From Accumulibacter sp. (lineage in GTDB: Bacteria > Pseudomonadota > Gammaproteobacteria > Burkholderiales > Rhodocyclaceae), in the NCBI RefSeq assembly GCF_029255285.1, contig NZ_JAPUVI010000098.1, forward strand, positions 62,001 to 126,000: DNA of 64,000 nucleotides, read 5' to 3'. A model generated the notes under the pieces. The model saw only the letters and a list, made by a program, of their open reading frames with translations, made no database searches and was not told the origin of the DNA. This document shows positions 44,426-55,560 of the stretch, piece by piece. Both the position numbers and the translations under genes were made by a program. Each line of letters opens with the position of its first letter. Positions within the stretch are counted from its first letter, which is position 1.

Positions 44426-44529
44426 ACCAAGGCGGCATTCGCCGAGAGAACAAACTGAGATAGAATATGGCGTTTATGGATTCGCTTCTTCGACCTCGGA
44501 TTCGTCAATGTTGTCAATGGGAGTTGGAC

Positions 44530-45165
44530 ATGATTCGTATCACGGCACTTGCGGTTCTTCTGACTGCCAGTTTTTCCGCCTTCGCGACCGAACCGGCGAA
44601 AGCAAAGTTTGACTTGGCCAAAGCCAAGGCGACCGCGGAGGGCGTGTGCGTGGCCTGCCACGGCGCCGATGGAAATAGTCCAACGCCGGCCAATCCGATT
44701 CTTGCCGGCCAGATCCCGGAGTACCTGTACAAACAACTGAGCAACTTCAAAGCGGCGGAAGGCAAGCCGGCGGAGCGCAATAACGCGATCATGAGCGGCA
44801 TGGTCGCTGCCCTTTCGGACGAAGACATGCGCGGGCTGTCGGTGTATTTCTCGCAACAGAAGATGAAGCCGTCGGTCGCCAAGGACGAAAAGCTGCTCGC
44901 CGAAGGTAAGACCTTGTGGCGCATGGGCGATTTCGAGAAAGGGATTCCCGCTTGCGCCGGTTGCCACGGTCCGGCTGGCGCGGGCTTGCCGGTGCAGTAC
45001 CCGCGTTTGGCCGGGCAGTATGCCGAGTACACGGCCAGCCAATTGAAGACTTTCCGCAGCCATGAGCGCGCCAACGATGCGGAAAAGGTGATGCGGACCA
45101 TTGCGGGCAAACTCTCCGATCAGCAGATCGGGGCGCTCGCCGAGTATGTTTCCGGCTTGCGCTAG
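44530..45165 (+). CDS. Cytochrome c4-type dihaem protein
   Basis: 211 residues from the ATG at 44530 (GGGAG upstream). Signal peptide MIRITALAVLLTASFSAFA, then two cytochrome c domains with haem motifs CVACHG and CAGCHG, each followed by a Met ligand (about IMSGM and KVMRTI). Cytochrome c4 passes electrons from the bc1 complex to terminal oxidases in the periplasm. It stands alone between IS remnants. Confidence 0.9.
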   Translation: MIRITALAVLLTASFSAFATEPAKAKFDLAKAKATAEGVCVACHGADGNSPTPANPILAGQIPEYLYKQLSNFKAAEGKPAERNNAIMSGMVAALSDEDMRGLSVYFSQQKMKPSVAKDEKLLAEGKTLWRMGDFEKGIPACAGCHGPAGAGLPVQYPRLAGQYAEYTASQLKTFRSHERANDAEKVMRTIAGKLSDQQIGALAEYVSGLR

Positions 45166-45178
45166 AGGGCATTGACGT

Positions 45179-45300
45179 TCAAGCGAGCCAAACGACGGAT
45201 GTGACGAGGGTCATGAAGGAAGCGAAGCGCTCGGCGAGTTTGTCGTAGCTTGGAGCGCACGTCGAAATGGCTTGATGCGACAAAAAAAGCGCTCAACGGA
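45179..45300 (-). pseudogene. IS5-family transposase 3'-end remnant
   Basis: Minus strand: SVERFFCRIKPFRR, then after a frameshift YDKLAERFASFMTLVTSVVW and a stop at 45179. This is the usual end of IS5-group transposases (VERFFxRIKxFRRIATRYDKLAxxFLAFxxLA). Only about 120 bases survive. Confidence 0.65.
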
Positions 45301-46141
45301 TAGGACGCTCGTTTGATGGCCCGGCGAGACGGAAATCATCCGCGCCGCTGTTAGCGCACCGGAAGCGCGGCAGCTGTGCCAGGGGCGGGAACGCGGAGCC
45401 GGCCCGGCGCCAGGCGGATGGATCGAGCTCAGACAGCCTCGGAAGATGATCCGGTCGAATTCTTCAACGACCCCGCGGATCGACGCCTGGCGCTTCTCGA
45501 GGAAGACATCCATGTCGCCTCGGTTGCGGTTCAAGATAGTCCGCGTTTCGCTCCTCCGATGGGTTGAGAAAATCGTCCTGGCGAATTCTATCCGCCGGCG
45601 AGGCGAGCCGAGGCCTCTATTGGGTGGCCGGCCGCGAGGGGCCGCGCCAAGCACCGCCAGACAATCGGTTTTCCTTCGACAGGTTCGGCGTTGCCCAGCC
45701 TGAGGGATCCTGACGACTGGCCATCGGCGAATAGCCGCGAAGCTCCTCGCAAAAACGGAATGAACTGAACTCTGGGGGCCGATTTCGCCGCATCTGCGGA
45801 GAGATCGAGTGACAAACGTCGGACGGCCACGCGTGCCGAGGCAGAAGGCACCGGACTTGATCGCGCGCGAGTTTCCGGGAGGTCCAAGCCAAGCGCCGTG
45901 TTAACATGGCGTAAAGCGACACGCGCTGCCGCCAGATCGAGTGCCTCGCATCCATATCGACGGCAACCAGGCGGAAGTGCGCCAGCGCAGTGACCCCGAC
46001 ATCGCCACTCGGGCTCCGGGTCAAGATGGGGAACGAGTGGCGAGTCTCAGAGTCGTGATCGGTAGACTCGTCCGCCAAGGATGCTGTGCCGGCCGCTGGC
46101 CAGAGCCGGTACCGGGCGTTGATAGCAAAGGAGGAGAAGCA
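45301..46141. other. Rest of the intergenic region before the indolepyruvate oxidoreductase
   Basis: Apart from the short relic at 45415-45513 no intact gene is supported here. Long frames on the minus strand are antisense to the downstream gene or have chance composition. A strong AAAGGAGGAG lies at the right end and serves the gene at 46142. Confidence 0.55.
45415..45513 (-). pseudogene. Fragment of a conserved unknown gene
   Basis: Minus strand from ATG 45513: MDVFLEKRQASIRGVVEEFD then RIIFRGCLSSI, after which the similarity ends. It resembles the N-terminus of a repetitive conserved hypothetical family (xxGVLxGFDRxxFRGxL) seen in environmental proteobacteria; I recall the pattern but cannot name the family with certainty. 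Confidence 0.4.
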
Positions 46142-49100
46142 ATGAGCGATCTCTCGGTCACGCTCGATAGCCGCTATACGGCAAGTTCGGGACGCGTCTT
46201 CCTGACCGGTACGCAAGCCCTCGTCCGTCTGCCGATGTTGCAGCGGCAGCGCGATGAGGCTGCCGGCCTGAACACGGCCGGCTTCGTGTCCGGCTACCGC
46301 GGCAGCCCGCTCGGCGGACTCGATCAGGCGCTGTGGAAGGCCAAGCAACACCTCGACACGCAACACATCGTCTTTCAGCCGGCGGTCAACGAAGACCTCG
46401 CGGCGACTGCGGTGTGGGGCACGCAGCAACTCAATCTCTTCCCCGGAGCACGCTACGACGGGGTCTTCGCCATGTGGTACGGCAAGGGGCCTGGCGTCGA
46501 TCGCTGCGGCGACGTCTTCCGTCACGCCAACGCGGCCGGCACCGCCCGGCACGGCGGTGTCCTGGTGATCGCTGGCGACGACCACGCGGCAAAGTCGTCG
46601 ACCCTGCCGCATCAGACAGAGCACATCTTCAAAGCGGTGATGATGCCGGTCCTCTACCCGGCCAACATCCAGGAGTATCTCGACTACGGCCTGCATGGCT
46701 GGGCGATGAGCCGCTACTCGGGGTGTTGGGTGGTGATGAAGGCGCTCGCCGATACGGTGGAGACATCGGCGTCTGTAGTGATCGATCCGCTGTCGACGGT
46801 GATCCGCCTGCCCGACGATTTCGCGATGCCGGAGAGTGATCCGCACGGGCTGAACATTCGCTGGCCGGACCCGCCTCTGCAGCAGGAAGCCCGTCTGCTC
46901 AACCGCAAGCTCTACGCCGCGCTCGCCTATTGTCGCGCCAACCAGATAAACCGCATCGTCATCGACAGCAGCGACCCGGCGACGCCGGCGCGGCTGGGAA
47001 TCATCACGGCCGGCAAGGCCTATCTCGACGTTCGTCAGGCGCTGACCGAACTGGGTATCGACGACGAACTCGCCGCGCGCATCGGCATTCGCCTCTACAA
47101 AGTCGGCATGGTCTGGCCGCTGGAAGCCGACGGCGTACGTCGCTTCGCCGAGGGTCTCGAGGAGATCCTGGTCGTCGAGGAGAAACGGCAACTGCTCGAA
47201 TACCAGCTCAAGGAGGAGCTGTACAACTGGCGCGAAGATGTTCGCCCGCGCGTTGTGGGCAAGTTCGACGAGAAAGGCGAATGGTCGCTGCTGCCGACCA
47301 GCAGCGGCCACCTGACGCACGGCGACTGGCTGCTGCCCGCTGCCGGCGAACTGTCTGTCGCGCAAGTCGCGCGTGCGCTGGCCGCGCGCATCGATCGCTT
47401 CTTCACTTCAACAGCCATCGTCGAACGTCTGGCGCTTCTCGAAGCGAAGCAGAACAGCCTCACCCTCCCGACGGCAAACTCGACTGGCTCAGCGGCGCCG
47501 GCGACCATGCAGCGCACACCCTACTTCTGTTCCGGCTGCCCGCACAACACCTCGACCCGCGTTCCCGAAGGCTCCCGCGCCGTCGCCGGGATCGGCTGCC
47601 ACTACATGGTCACCTGGATGGATCGGCACACGGCAACCTTCACCCACATGGGTGGTGAAGGTGTCACCTGGGTCGGTCAGGCGCCCTTCACCGACCAGCA
47701 GCACATCTTCGCCAACCTTGGCGACGGCACCTATTTTCACTCCGGGCTGCTGGCCATCCGCCAGGCGATCGCCGCCGGCGTTTCGATCACCTACAAGATC
47801 CTCTACAACGACGCTGTGGCGATGACCGGTGGACAGCCGGTCGACGGCAGCCTGAGCGTTCCGCAGCTCACCCGCCAGCTCGAGGCCGAAGGAATCGCCA
47901 AGATCGTCATCGTCACCGACGAACCCGCCAAATACAACGGCGTGCCTGGCCTCGCTCCGAACACGCCAATCTATCACCGCGACCTGCTCGATGCCGTACA
48001 GCGCGAACTGCGTGAACATCGCGGCGTTTCGGTGCTGATCTACGATCAGACCTGCGCCACCGAGAAACGCCGCCGACGCAAGCGTGGCAAACTCGCCGAC
48101 CCGGCGCGGCGGGTGTTCATCAATCAGGCCGTTTGCGAAGGCTGCGGCGACTGCGGCGTGCAGTCGAACTGCCTGTCGGTTGTTCCGGTCGAGACCGAGC
48201 TTGGACGCAAGCGGGCGATCGATCAGTCCTCGTGCAACAAGGACTTTTCCTGCCTTGACGGCTTTTGTCCGAGTTTTGTCACCGTCGAGGGCGGCAAGCG
48301 GCGCGCCGGCCGCGCCATCGCCGCTGACGAGAGCGCCTTGGACGCCGCTTTCGCCGACCTTCCGGAACCCGCACTCGCCGACACGCGACACCCCTTCAAC
48401 ATCCTGATCACCGGCGTCGGCGGCACCGGTGTGGTCACCCTCGGCGCGCTACTCGGCATGGCCGCACACCTCGACGGCAAAGGCGTCTCGGTGCTCGACA
48501 TGACGGGTCTGGCGCAAAAATTCGGTGCCGTCTTCTCGCATCTGCGGATTGCCGACCGTCCCGAAGATTTGCATGCCGCACGCATCGCGACCGGCGAAGC
48601 GGACGCCGTGATCGGTGGCGATTTGGTCGTCACCGCCGGTGCTGAAGCCTTGTCAAAGGTTCTCGCCGGCAAGACGCGGGCCGTCGTCAACATCGCCGAG
48701 ACGCCGACCGCCGAATTCACCCGCAACGCCGACTGGCAGTTCCCACGGCAAGCCATGCGCGCGCGAGTGGACGAGGCCTGTGGTGCTGGCCGGACACTCT
48801 TCCTCGACACCGCCGAGATGGCGCGCCGGCTGATGGGTGACGCGCTCTACGCCAACCTCTTCCTGCTCGGCGTCGCCTGGCAGAGCGGACTGGTGCCGCT
48901 CTCGCTGGCGGCCATCGATCGATCGATCGAACTCAATGGCGCGGCGGTCGCCCAGAACCGTCTAGCCTTCCTTTGGGGCAGGCGCGCGGCGCACGACCCG
49001 GCCGCCGTCGCTCGCCTTCTCCAGCCGGCGGGCGTCTCGTCGCCACCCGCCCGCTCCCTCGACGAAACGATCCAGCGCTACGTGGACATGCTCACCATCT

Positions 49101-49744
49101 ATCAGGACGCCCGCTACGCCGAACGCTACCGAACGCTGGTCGAGCGAGTCCGCGCCGCGGAGGCGCGAGTACCATCGACGAAGCTCACCGAAGCTGTCGT
49201 TGCCGCCTATTACAAGCTGCTGGCGGTCAAGGACGAGTACGAAGTCGCGCGACTTCATTCCGACCCGGCCTTCCACCAGCAGTTGTCCGACGAGTTCGAG
49301 GGGGATTTCACGCTCCGCTTCCACCTCGCCCCCCCCCTGCTCGCCAGGCCGGATCGCCGGACAGGCAGAATCCGCAAACGTAGCTACGGGCCGTGGATGA
49401 TGACGGTATTCGTCTGGCTGAGCAGACTGAAGCGCTTGCGCGGCACCTTCCTCGACCCTTTCGGCAGGACCGGCGAAAGGCGCCTGGAACGGCAACTCAT
49501 CACCGACTACGAAGCCGATATCGAGTTCATCCTGTCGCGACTCGGGCCGGCCACACTTTCCACCGCGCTCGAACTGGCCAGCCTGCCTGAGCGGATACGT
49601 GGCTTCGGGCACGTCAAGGCGGCAGCGGCGCAGCAGGCGCGCGCCAAACGTGACTCCTTGCTCGAACGCCTACGCGTGCCGACGGGCGACTACCCGAGGC
49701 AACACTCGACGCCTGGTAGTCAGCCTGTTGAAACAGGAGGATAG
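46142..49744 (+). CDS. Indolepyruvate:ferredoxin oxidoreductase, fused alpha/beta subunits
   Basis: 1200 residues. The N-terminal half has the pyrimidine-binding domain (LTGTQALVRLPMLQRQRD; GYRGSPLGGLD) and a TPP-binding part with CSGCPHN and NLGDGTYFHSG. Near C665 a CxxCxxCxxxxxC iron-sulfur motif (CEGCGDCGVQSNC) is followed by SCNKDFSCLDGFCPSF. The C-terminal half holds the gamma-like domain (ITGVGGTGVVTLGALLG). The enzyme decarboxylates aryl or branched 2-oxo acids to acyl-CoA; a fused form near 1150-1200 residues is usual in betaproteobacteria. GGAGG precedes the start. Confidence 0.93.
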   Translation: MSDLSVTLDSRYTASSGRVFLTGTQALVRLPMLQRQRDEAAGLNTAGFVSGYRGSPLGGLDQALWKAKQHLDTQHIVFQPAVNEDLAATAVWGTQQLNLFPGARYDGVFAMWYGKGPGVDRCGDVFRHANAAGTARHGGVLVIAGDDHAAKSSTLPHQTEHIFKAVMMPVLYPANIQEYLDYGLHGWAMSRYSGCWVVMKALADTVETSASVVIDPLSTVIRLPDDFAMPESDPHGLNIRWPDPPLQQEARLLNRKLYAALAYCRANQINRIVIDSSDPATPARLGIITAGKAYLDVRQALTELGIDDELAARIGIRLYKVGMVWPLEADGVRRFAEGLEEILVVEEKRQLLEYQLKEELYNWREDVRPRVVGKFDEKGEWSLLPTSSGHLTHGDWLLPAAGELSVAQVARALAARIDRFFTSTAIVERLALLEAKQNSLTLPTANSTGSAAPATMQRTPYFCSGCPHNTSTRVPEGSRAVAGIGCHYMVTWMDRHTATFTHMGGEGVTWVGQAPFTDQQHIFANLGDGTYFHSGLLAIRQAIAAGVSITYKILYNDAVAMTGGQPVDGSLSVPQLTRQLEAEGIAKIVIVTDEPAKYNGVPGLAPNTPIYHRDLLDAVQRELREHRGVSVLIYDQTCATEKRRRRKRGKLADPARRVFINQAVCEGCGDCGVQSNCLSVVPVETELGRKRAIDQSSCNKDFSCLDGFCPSFVTVEGGKRRAGRAIAADESALDAAFADLPEPALADTRHPFNILITGVGGTGVVTLGALLGMAAHLDGKGVSVLDMTGLAQKFGAVFSHLRIADRPEDLHAARIATGEADAVIGGDLVVTAGAEALSKVLAGKTRAVVNIAETPTAEFTRNADWQFPRQAMRARVDEACGAGRTLFLDTAEMARRLMGDALYANLFLLGVAWQSGLVPLSLAAIDRSIELNGAAVAQNRLAFLWGRRAAHDPAAVARLLQPAGVSSPPARSLDETIQRYVDMLTIYQDARYAERYRTLVERVRAAEARVPSTKLTEAVVAAYYKLLAVKDEYEVARLHSDPAFHQQLSDEFEGDFTLRFHLAPPLLARPDRRTGRIRKRSYGPWMMTVFVWLSRLKRLRGTFLDPFGRTGERRLERQLITDYEADIEFILSRLGPATLSTALELASLPERIRGFGHVKAAAAQQARAKRDSLLERLRVPTGDYPRQHSTPGSQPVETGG

Positions 49745-49894
49745 AGACGAGGGGGCTATCGTCGGACGTCCGGTGCGGCATGAACCTCCACTCGATAGGC
49801 AGTGCCTAGGCATGGCGCTCGCGAATGGTGTTCTCGGCATGTGGCATCGCAGGATCGCCGCGGAGATCTGCTCGACCCGGTCGGAGAAGCCCGC

Positions 49895-50815
49895 TCACAC
49901 CCAGTCGCGTGGCGCCAATACCTCGTAGATCGAGGCTTCCGGTGTACCCGCGTCCGGTTGCCAGTCGTAACGCCATTTGACGAGCGGTGGCAGCGACATC
50001 AGGATCGACTCGGTGCGTCCGCCCGACTGCAGGCCGAAGAGCGTGCCACGGTCCCAGACCAGATTGAACTCGACGTAGCGCCCACGCCGGTAAGCCTGGA
50101 AGTCGCGCTCGCGCTCGCCGTAGGGCAGCGCCCGTCTTTGCTCGACGATCGGCAGATAGGCGGCCGCGAAAGCGTCGCCGACCGCGCGCGTCAGCGCGAA
50201 GCAGCGGTCGACGCCACCCTCGTTGAGATCGTCGAAAAACACGCCGCCGACGCCGCGCGGCTCGTTGCGGTGCTTGAGAAAGAAGTAGTCGTCGCACCCC
50301 TTCTTGTAACGCGCGTAGACATCGTCGCCGAAGGGCAGAAGCGCCTGCCGGCAGGTGGCGTGGAAATGACGGATGTCCTCGACGAACGGGTAGTAGGGGG
50401 TGAGATCCATGCCACCGCCGAACCACCACGCGGGTTCCGCTTCGGCCGCCGTGGCCAGCAGCGCGCGGACGTTCATGTGCGCTGTCGGGCAATAGGGGTT
50501 GCGCGGATGCAGCACCACTGAAACACCCATCGCGGCAAAGGCGCGACCCGCGAGTTCGGGACGCTTGGCGGTCGCCGACGCCGGCAGCGCCGCACCGTGC
50601 ACTTGCGAGAAAGCAACGCCGCCGCGCTCGAAGACTTGTCCTTCCTCGACGATGCAGGTGCAGCCGCTGCCGCCAAGCGTCGCGCCGGCAGCCTTTTCCC
50701 ACGTGTCGCGGCGGAAGCGGGCGCCGCCGGCGCCCTCGGTCGCCTCGGCCGCTGACACCAGGCGCGCCTGCAAACCCGTGAAGTAGTCGCGCAGGACGTC
50801 CGTGTCGATCATCAT
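49895..50815 (-). CDS. hemF: Oxygen-dependent coproporphyrinogen III oxidase
   Basis: 306 residues. Typical HemF blocks: [75 protein letters not shown], and [24 protein letters not shown] in the C-terminal part. It converts coproporphyrinogen III to protoporphyrinogen IX with O2 in haem synthesis. It lies 51 bases after purD and in the same direction. Confidence 0.96.
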   Translation of the reverse strand: MMIDTDVLRDYFTGLQARLVSAAEATEGAGGARFRRDTWEKAAGATLGGSGCTCIVEEGQVFERGGVAFSQVHGAALPASATAKRPELAGRAFAAMGVSVVLHPRNPYCPTAHMNVRALLATAAEAEPAWWFGGGMDLTPYYPFVEDIRHFHATCRQALLPFGDDVYARYKKGCDDYFFLKHRNEPRGVGGVFFDDLNEGGVDRCFALTRAVGDAFAAAYLPIVEQRRALPYGERERDFQAYRRGRYVEFNLVWDRGTLFGLQSGGRTESILMSLPPLVKWRYDWQPDAGTPEASIYEVLAPRDWV

Positions 50816-50866
50816 TCCCGAATCACTCGCCGCACCCGTTACCAGCAGGTCGCAACCGCCTGTAGT

Positions 50867-52138
50867 TCACCGGCTCAAGGCCCGATGGCCGATATCGCGG
50901 CGATACTGCATGCCGTCGAAGTGAATGCCGACGATCGCGTCGTAGGCGCGCTTCTGGGCTTGCCGAATGTTGTCGCCCAAGGCGGTGACGCACAGTACGC
51001 GCCCGCCGGAAGTCAGGATCCGGCCGTCCTTCCCGGTCGTCCCGGCGTGAAAGACATGACTGTCGTCGGAGCCCGGCGGCAGCCCAAGGATCACGTCCCC
51101 GGTACGCGGCTGGCCGGGGTAGTTGGCTGCCGCCAGAACGACGCCCAGGGCGACCCGACGATCCCAACTGGCTTCGACTTCATCCAGCCGGCCGGCGACG
51201 GCGTGTTCCAGCAGGTTCAGAAGGTCCGATTTCAGGCGCATCATGATTGGTTGCGTTTCCGGGTCGCCGAGGCGGCAATTGAACTCGACCGTCTTGACTG
51301 ACGCGTCCTTGCCGATCATCAGCCCGGCATAGAGAAAGCCGGTGTACGGAATGCCGTCGGCGGCCATTCCCCTGACCGTCGGCAGGATGATCTCGCGCAT
51401 GGTTCGCGCGTGAACCTCGGGAGTGACGACCGGCGCCGGCGAATACGCGCCCATGCCACCGGTGTTGGGGCCGCGGTCGCCGTCACCGATACGCTTGTGA
51501 TCCTGACTCGAAGCCAGGGCGAGAACGTTCTTGCCATCGACCATGACGATGAAGCTGGCTTCTTCGCCCTCAAGGTACTCTTCGATGACCACGCGCGCCG
51601 TTTCCTGCCCGCCGACGCGCTTGTCGCCGAGCATGCTGTCGATCGCCGCATGGGCTTCGGCAACGCTCAGCGCGACGACGACGCCTTTGCCGGCGGCCAG
51701 TCCGTCGGCCTTGACGACGATCGGTGCGCCCTGCTGCTCCACATAGGCGTGCGCCGCACGCCCATCGGCGAAGCTGGCGAAGCGTGCCGTCGGAATGCCA
51801 TGCCGGACCATGAAGCGCTTGGCGAAGTCTTTCGAGCTTTCGAGCTGGGCGGCCTCTCTGGTCGGGCCAAAAATCTTCAGGCCGCGGGCGCGGAAGAGAT
51901 TGACGATGCCGCCGGCCAGAGGTGCTTCGGGTCCGACGACGGTAAGTGCGACACCTTGTTGCTCGGCAAAGTCGGCCAGCGCTTGCGGATCGGCAAGATC
52001 CACGTTCTCGACACCGTGTTCGTGCGCCGTGCCGGCGTTGCCCGGCGCGACGAAGACCTTCTGCAGGCCCGGCGTTTTCGCCAAACGCCAGGCCAGCGCG
52101 TGTTCGCGACCACCGGAGCCGATGACCAGTAGCCTCAT
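50867..52138 (-). CDS. purD: Phosphoribosylamine-glycine ligase
   Basis: 423 residues from the ATG at 52138 ([20 protein letters not shown]). ATP-grasp features: [57 protein letters not shown] and [18 protein letters not shown]. It makes GAR in purine synthesis. Upstream in the same direction is purH, 119 bases away. The longer open frame beyond 52138 has no similarity. Confidence 0.97.
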   Translation of the reverse strand: MRLLVIGSGGREHALAWRLAKTPGLQKVFVAPGNAGTAHEHGVENVDLADPQALADFAEQQGVALTVVGPEAPLAGGIVNLFRARGLKIFGPTREAAQLESSKDFAKRFMVRHGIPTARFASFADGRAAHAYVEQQGAPIVVKADGLAAGKGVVVALSVAEAHAAIDSMLGDKRVGGQETARVVIEEYLEGEEASFIVMVDGKNVLALASSQDHKRIGDGDRGPNTGGMGAYSPAPVVTPEVHARTMREIILPTVRGMAADGIPYTGFLYAGLMIGKDASVKTVEFNCRLGDPETQPIMMRLKSDLLNLLEHAVAGRLDEVEASWDRRVALGVVLAAANYPGQPRTGDVILGLPPGSDDSHVFHAGTTGKDGRILTSGGRVLCVTALGDNIRQAQKRAYDAIVGIHFDGMQYRRDIGHRALSR

Positions 52139-52257
52139 GATACCCCTTTCATTGCCTGCCCCCTTCTTGCGTGGTACGCGGTGCACACCGCTGACCGGAG
52201 CATCGCCGCCGCCGAACTCGCTTACCACTGCCTGTTCTCCCGTCGATCGGCCGAAAG

Positions 52258-53823
52258 TCAATGCCGAAAGTGTCGGGTGCCGGTGAACACCATCGCCAGA
52301 CCGTGCTCGTCGGCGGCGCCGATGACTTCTTCGTCACGCAGCGAGCCGCCGGGCTGGATGACCGCCTTGGCACCCGCGGCGGCAATCACGTCGAGCCCAT
52401 CACGGAAGGGGAAGAAGGCGTCGGAGGCAACGCAGGAGCCCGCGAGATCGAGTCCGGCGCTCTGCGCCTTGCTCGCCGCGATGCGTGTCGAGTCGACACG
52501 ACTCATCTGGCCGGCTCCGACGCCGAGCGTCATGCCGCCGCCACAGAAGACGATGGCATTGGACTTGACGAACTTGGCCACCCGATAGGCAAACAGCAGG
52601 TCGGCCAGCTGCGCCGCATTGGGCGCCACCCGGCTTACCACTCTGAGGTCGGTCGCCTGGACGTCGAAGCTGTCGGGAGTCTGGACCAGCAGTCCACCCC
52701 CGACACGCTTCATTTCGAAAGCGTGCTGGACGCGCGCCAAGGGCAACTCGAGGACGCGCAGGTTCTGCTTGCCGGCCAGCAGGTCCCGAGCCGCGTCGGT
52801 GAAACCCGGGGCCAGGAGAACTTCGACGAAGTGCTTGCGGGCGTTCATCGCCGCGACGACATCGCCGTCTACGGTTCCGTTGAAGGCGATGATGCCGCCA
52901 AAAGCCGAGGTCGAGTCAGTCTGGAAAGCCTTTTCGTAGGCCGCCAGCAGATCGACAGCGATGGCCACACCGCACGGGTTGGCGTGTTTGACGATCACGC
53001 AGGCCGGCGTGTCAAAGGTCTTCACACACTCCCAGGCCGCGTCGGCATCGGCGATGTTGTTATACGACAGATCCTTGCCCTGCAACTGCCGATAGTTGGC
53101 GATGGCGCCGGGAGTCGAAACGGGATCGCGGTAGAAAGCCGCTCGTTGATGCGGATTCTCACCGTAGCGCAGCGCTTCGACGCGATCGAAAGCCAGTTGC
53201 AGTTGTTCGGGAAACGCCTGCGGCCGGTTCTCTTCGTCGAGCGCGCTCAGCCAGTTGGCGATTGCCGAGTCGTAGCGGGCAGTGTGAACAAAAGCTTTCT
53301 TGGCCAGCGCGAAGCGCGTGCGCAGACTCAATTCACCGGCCTGGGCCGCCATTTCCGCCAGCAGTGCCGGGTAGTCGGCCGGATCGGTGACGACCGCGAC
53401 GCCGGTATAGTTCTTGGCTGACGAACGGAGCATCGCCGGACCACCAATGTCGATGTTTTCGATCGCCTCGGCCAGGGTGACGTCGGCCTTGGCGACGGTT
53501 TCGCGAAAGGGATACAGATTCACGCAAACGAGATCGATCGTCGGAATGCCGTGATCGGCCAGGGTCGCCATGTGTTCGGGCAGGTCGCGACGCGCCAGGA
53601 TGCCGGCGTGCACTTTCGGATGCAGCGTTTTGACGCGGCCATCGAGCATCTCCGGAAATCCCGTGTAGTCGCCGACTTCGCCGACCGTCAGACCAGCCTC
53701 GCGCAACAGCTTTGCCGTGCCACCGGTGGAGAGAAGTTCGACGCCGTGGGCGACAAGGCCTCGGGCGAATTCGACGGCGCCGTTCTTGTTGGACAGACTG
53801 AGCAGGGCTTGACGGATTTTCAT
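52258..53823 (-). CDS. purH: Bifunctional AICAR transformylase/IMP cyclohydrolase
   Basis: 521 residues from the ATG at 53823. The N-terminal MGS-like domain ([53 protein letters not shown]) is joined to the AICAR formyltransferase domain ([43 protein letters not shown]). It carries out the last two steps of IMP synthesis. 38 bases separate it from fis. Confidence 0.97.
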   Translation of the reverse strand: MKIRQALLSLSNKNGAVEFARGLVAHGVELLSTGGTAKLLREAGLTVGEVGDYTGFPEMLDGRVKTLHPKVHAGILARRDLPEHMATLADHGIPTIDLVCVNLYPFRETVAKADVTLAEAIENIDIGGPAMLRSSAKNYTGVAVVTDPADYPALLAEMAAQAGELSLRTRFALAKKAFVHTARYDSAIANWLSALDEENRPQAFPEQLQLAFDRVEALRYGENPHQRAAFYRDPVSTPGAIANYRQLQGKDLSYNNIADADAAWECVKTFDTPACVIVKHANPCGVAIAVDLLAAYEKAFQTDSTSAFGGIIAFNGTVDGDVVAAMNARKHFVEVLLAPGFTDAARDLLAGKQNLRVLELPLARVQHAFEMKRVGGGLLVQTPDSFDVQATDLRVVSRVAPNAAQLADLLFAYRVAKFVKSNAIVFCGGGMTLGVGAGQMSRVDSTRIAASKAQSAGLDLAGSCVASDAFFPFRDGLDVIAAAGAKAVIQPGGSLRDEEVIGAADEHGLAMVFTGTRHFRH

Positions 53824-53861
53824 GGTAGACAGGCGAAGTAGTAGGGGGAAAAAGAGCGTTG

Positions 53862-54107
53862 TCAGGCGATCAGCTTGTGGTCGAGCAGTTTCTTGCGCAG
53901 CGTATTGCGGTTGATGCCCAGGATCTCGGCCGCGAGCGTCTGGTTGCCGCGCGCCTGCTTGAGCACGACTTCGAGCATTGGGCGCTCGACCATCCGGATC
54001 ACCATCGGATAGACCGCCGCCGGCTTCTCGCCGTCGAGCGCCCGGAAGTAGTCTTCCAGCGCCTGGACGACGCAAGCCGCGATAGGCGCGTCGTCGCTGT
54101 GCTTCAT
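53862..54107 (-). CDS. fis: Fis family DNA-binding protein
   Basis: 81 residues from the ATG at 54107, which overlaps the dusB stop (ATGA). The C-terminal HTH reads [20 protein letters not shown] then LRKKLLDH, as in Fis and NtrC C-termini. The dusB-fis pairing is the ancestral proteobacterial arrangement. Fis bends DNA and affects rRNA promoters and recombination. Confidence 0.93.
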   Translation of the reverse strand: MKHSDDAPIAACVVQALEDYFRALDGEKPAAVYPMVIRMVERPMLEVVLKQARGNQTLAAEILGINRNTLRKKLLDHKLIA

Positions 54108-55156
54108 GCCGCCAACGCCGCGCACTCGTCGGCGCCGGGTGCGGCTGCCGCCTTGGCGGTGGCGACGTAGGGCAGGTGTTCGTGGTGTTCGGCGAGCAAC
54201 CGGAAGAAATCATCGACCGCTTGTCGCTGCTCGCCGACCGTTGGCAACTGGTTCATCGCATGGCGGAAAGCCGCCGAGCCGACCAAGCCCCGGGTGTACC
54301 ACGAAATGTGCTTGCGGGCGACGCGCACACCGGTTTCGCTGCCATAGAAAACGTAGAGATCCTCGAGGTGGCCGAGCAACACCTGGTGAATTTCGCTCAC
54401 CCGCGGTGGCGTCAGATACGTTCCGGTAGCGAGGAAATGTTCGATCTCGCGGAACAGCCACGGGCGCCCCTGGGCCGCGCGGCCAATCATCACCGCGTCA
54501 GCACCCGTCGTTTCGAGAACGAATTTCGCCTTTTCCGGTGACTCAATGTCGCCGTTGGCGATGACCGGGATGCGGGCGGCCGCCTTTACCGCCCGGATCG
54601 TCTCGTACTCGGCATGGCCCGTGTAGCCACAGGCGCGCGTCCGGCCGTGCATCGCCAGCGCACGGATCCCGGATTGCTCGGCGATGCGCAGTATGGACAG
54701 CGCGTTGCGGTTGGCCTTGTCCCACCCGGTGCGGATTTTCAGCGTCACCGGTGTGTTCGGTACAGCGCTGACGACGGCTTCGAGTATTCTGGCAACCAGT
54801 GGCTCGTCACGCAGCAGAGCCGAGCCGGCCATGACGTTGCATATCTTCTTGGCCGGACAACCCATGTTGATGTCGATGATCTGCGCCCCACGATCGACGT
54901 TGTGACGCGCCGCCTCGGCCATCATCAGTGGGCTGGCGCCGGCGATCTGCACCGCGATCGGCGATGCCTCGCCATCGTGCCTGGCCCGGCGCTGGGTCTT
55001 CACGCTGCCGTAGAGCAGCGAGTTGGAAGTCACCATTTCCGACACCGCCAAGCCGGCACCCATTTTCTTGCACAGTTGCCGAAACGGGCGATCGGTCACG
55101 CCGGCCATGGGTGCGACGAACAGCCTGTTGCGAAGCGAGAAGCCGAGAAATTCCAT
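54104..55156 (-). CDS. dusB: tRNA-dihydrouridine synthase B
   Basis: 350 residues. FMN-barrel features: [38 protein letters not shown] with the catalytic Cys, and [19 protein letters not shown], then [19 protein letters not shown] and [16 protein letters not shown]. DusB reduces U17 of tRNAs. It is followed by fis with a 4-base overlap and preceded by a 131-base gap to minE. Confidence 0.95.
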   Translation of the reverse strand: MEFLGFSLRNRLFVAPMAGVTDRPFRQLCKKMGAGLAVSEMVTSNSLLYGSVKTQRRARHDGEASPIAVQIAGASPLMMAEAARHNVDRGAQIIDINMGCPAKKICNVMAGSALLRDEPLVARILEAVVSAVPNTPVTLKIRTGWDKANRNALSILRIAEQSGIRALAMHGRTRACGYTGHAEYETIRAVKAAARIPVIANGDIESPEKAKFVLETTGADAVMIGRAAQGRPWLFREIEHFLATGTYLTPPRVSEIHQVLLGHLEDLYVFYGSETGVRVARKHISWYTRGLVGSAAFRHAMNQLPTVGEQRQAVDDFFRLLAEHHEHLPYVATAKAAAAPGADECAALAA

Positions 55157-55287
55157 GGCCTTGAGGTTGGCGGATGGTACGGGGAAGGAGATCGATTCTA
55201 CCCGTATTGGGGCGCGAAAAACAGATCGTGCCGGCTTGGCTACAGATCCCGGACTGCCGCGTCACGGCACCGCCGACCATGCACCCG

Positions 55288-55560
55288 TCAGATCTTTCCG
55301 CCCTTCTCGGGCATCACGATGTTAACCTCCAGCACCTCAAAATTTCCCTGTTTCTCCAGCGACACCTTGATGTCGTCAGGATTGACCGATACGTACTTCG
55401 AGATCACGGTCATCAGCTCCTGCTGCAAGGCGGGCAGAAAGTCCGGCGTACTGGCGCCGCCACTGCGTTCGTGGGCAATGATCAGCTGCAGACGTTCCTT
55501 GGCGATAGCCGCCGTCTTGGGCTTGTTGCCGAAGATGAGGGAGAAGAGGGACATCCTCAT
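55288..55560 (-). CDS. minE: Cell division topological specificity factor MinE
   Basis: 90 residues. [20 protein letters not shown] (membrane-targeting and MinD-binding part), [11 protein letters not shown] and [20 protein letters not shown] are typical of MinE. It drives MinD off the membrane and so sets pole-to-pole oscillation. Start overlaps the minD stop. Confidence 0.96.
   Translation of the reverse strand: MRMSLFSLIFGNKPKTAAIAKERLQLIIAHERSGGASTPDFLPALQQELMTVISKYVSVNPDDIKVSLEKQGNFEVLEVNIVMPEKGGKI

Noticed and set aside
45617-47365. A 582-codon minus-strand frame across the start of the indolepyruvate oxidoreductase
   Set aside because: The sense protein has clear TPP and Fe-S motifs; the antisense frame has none.
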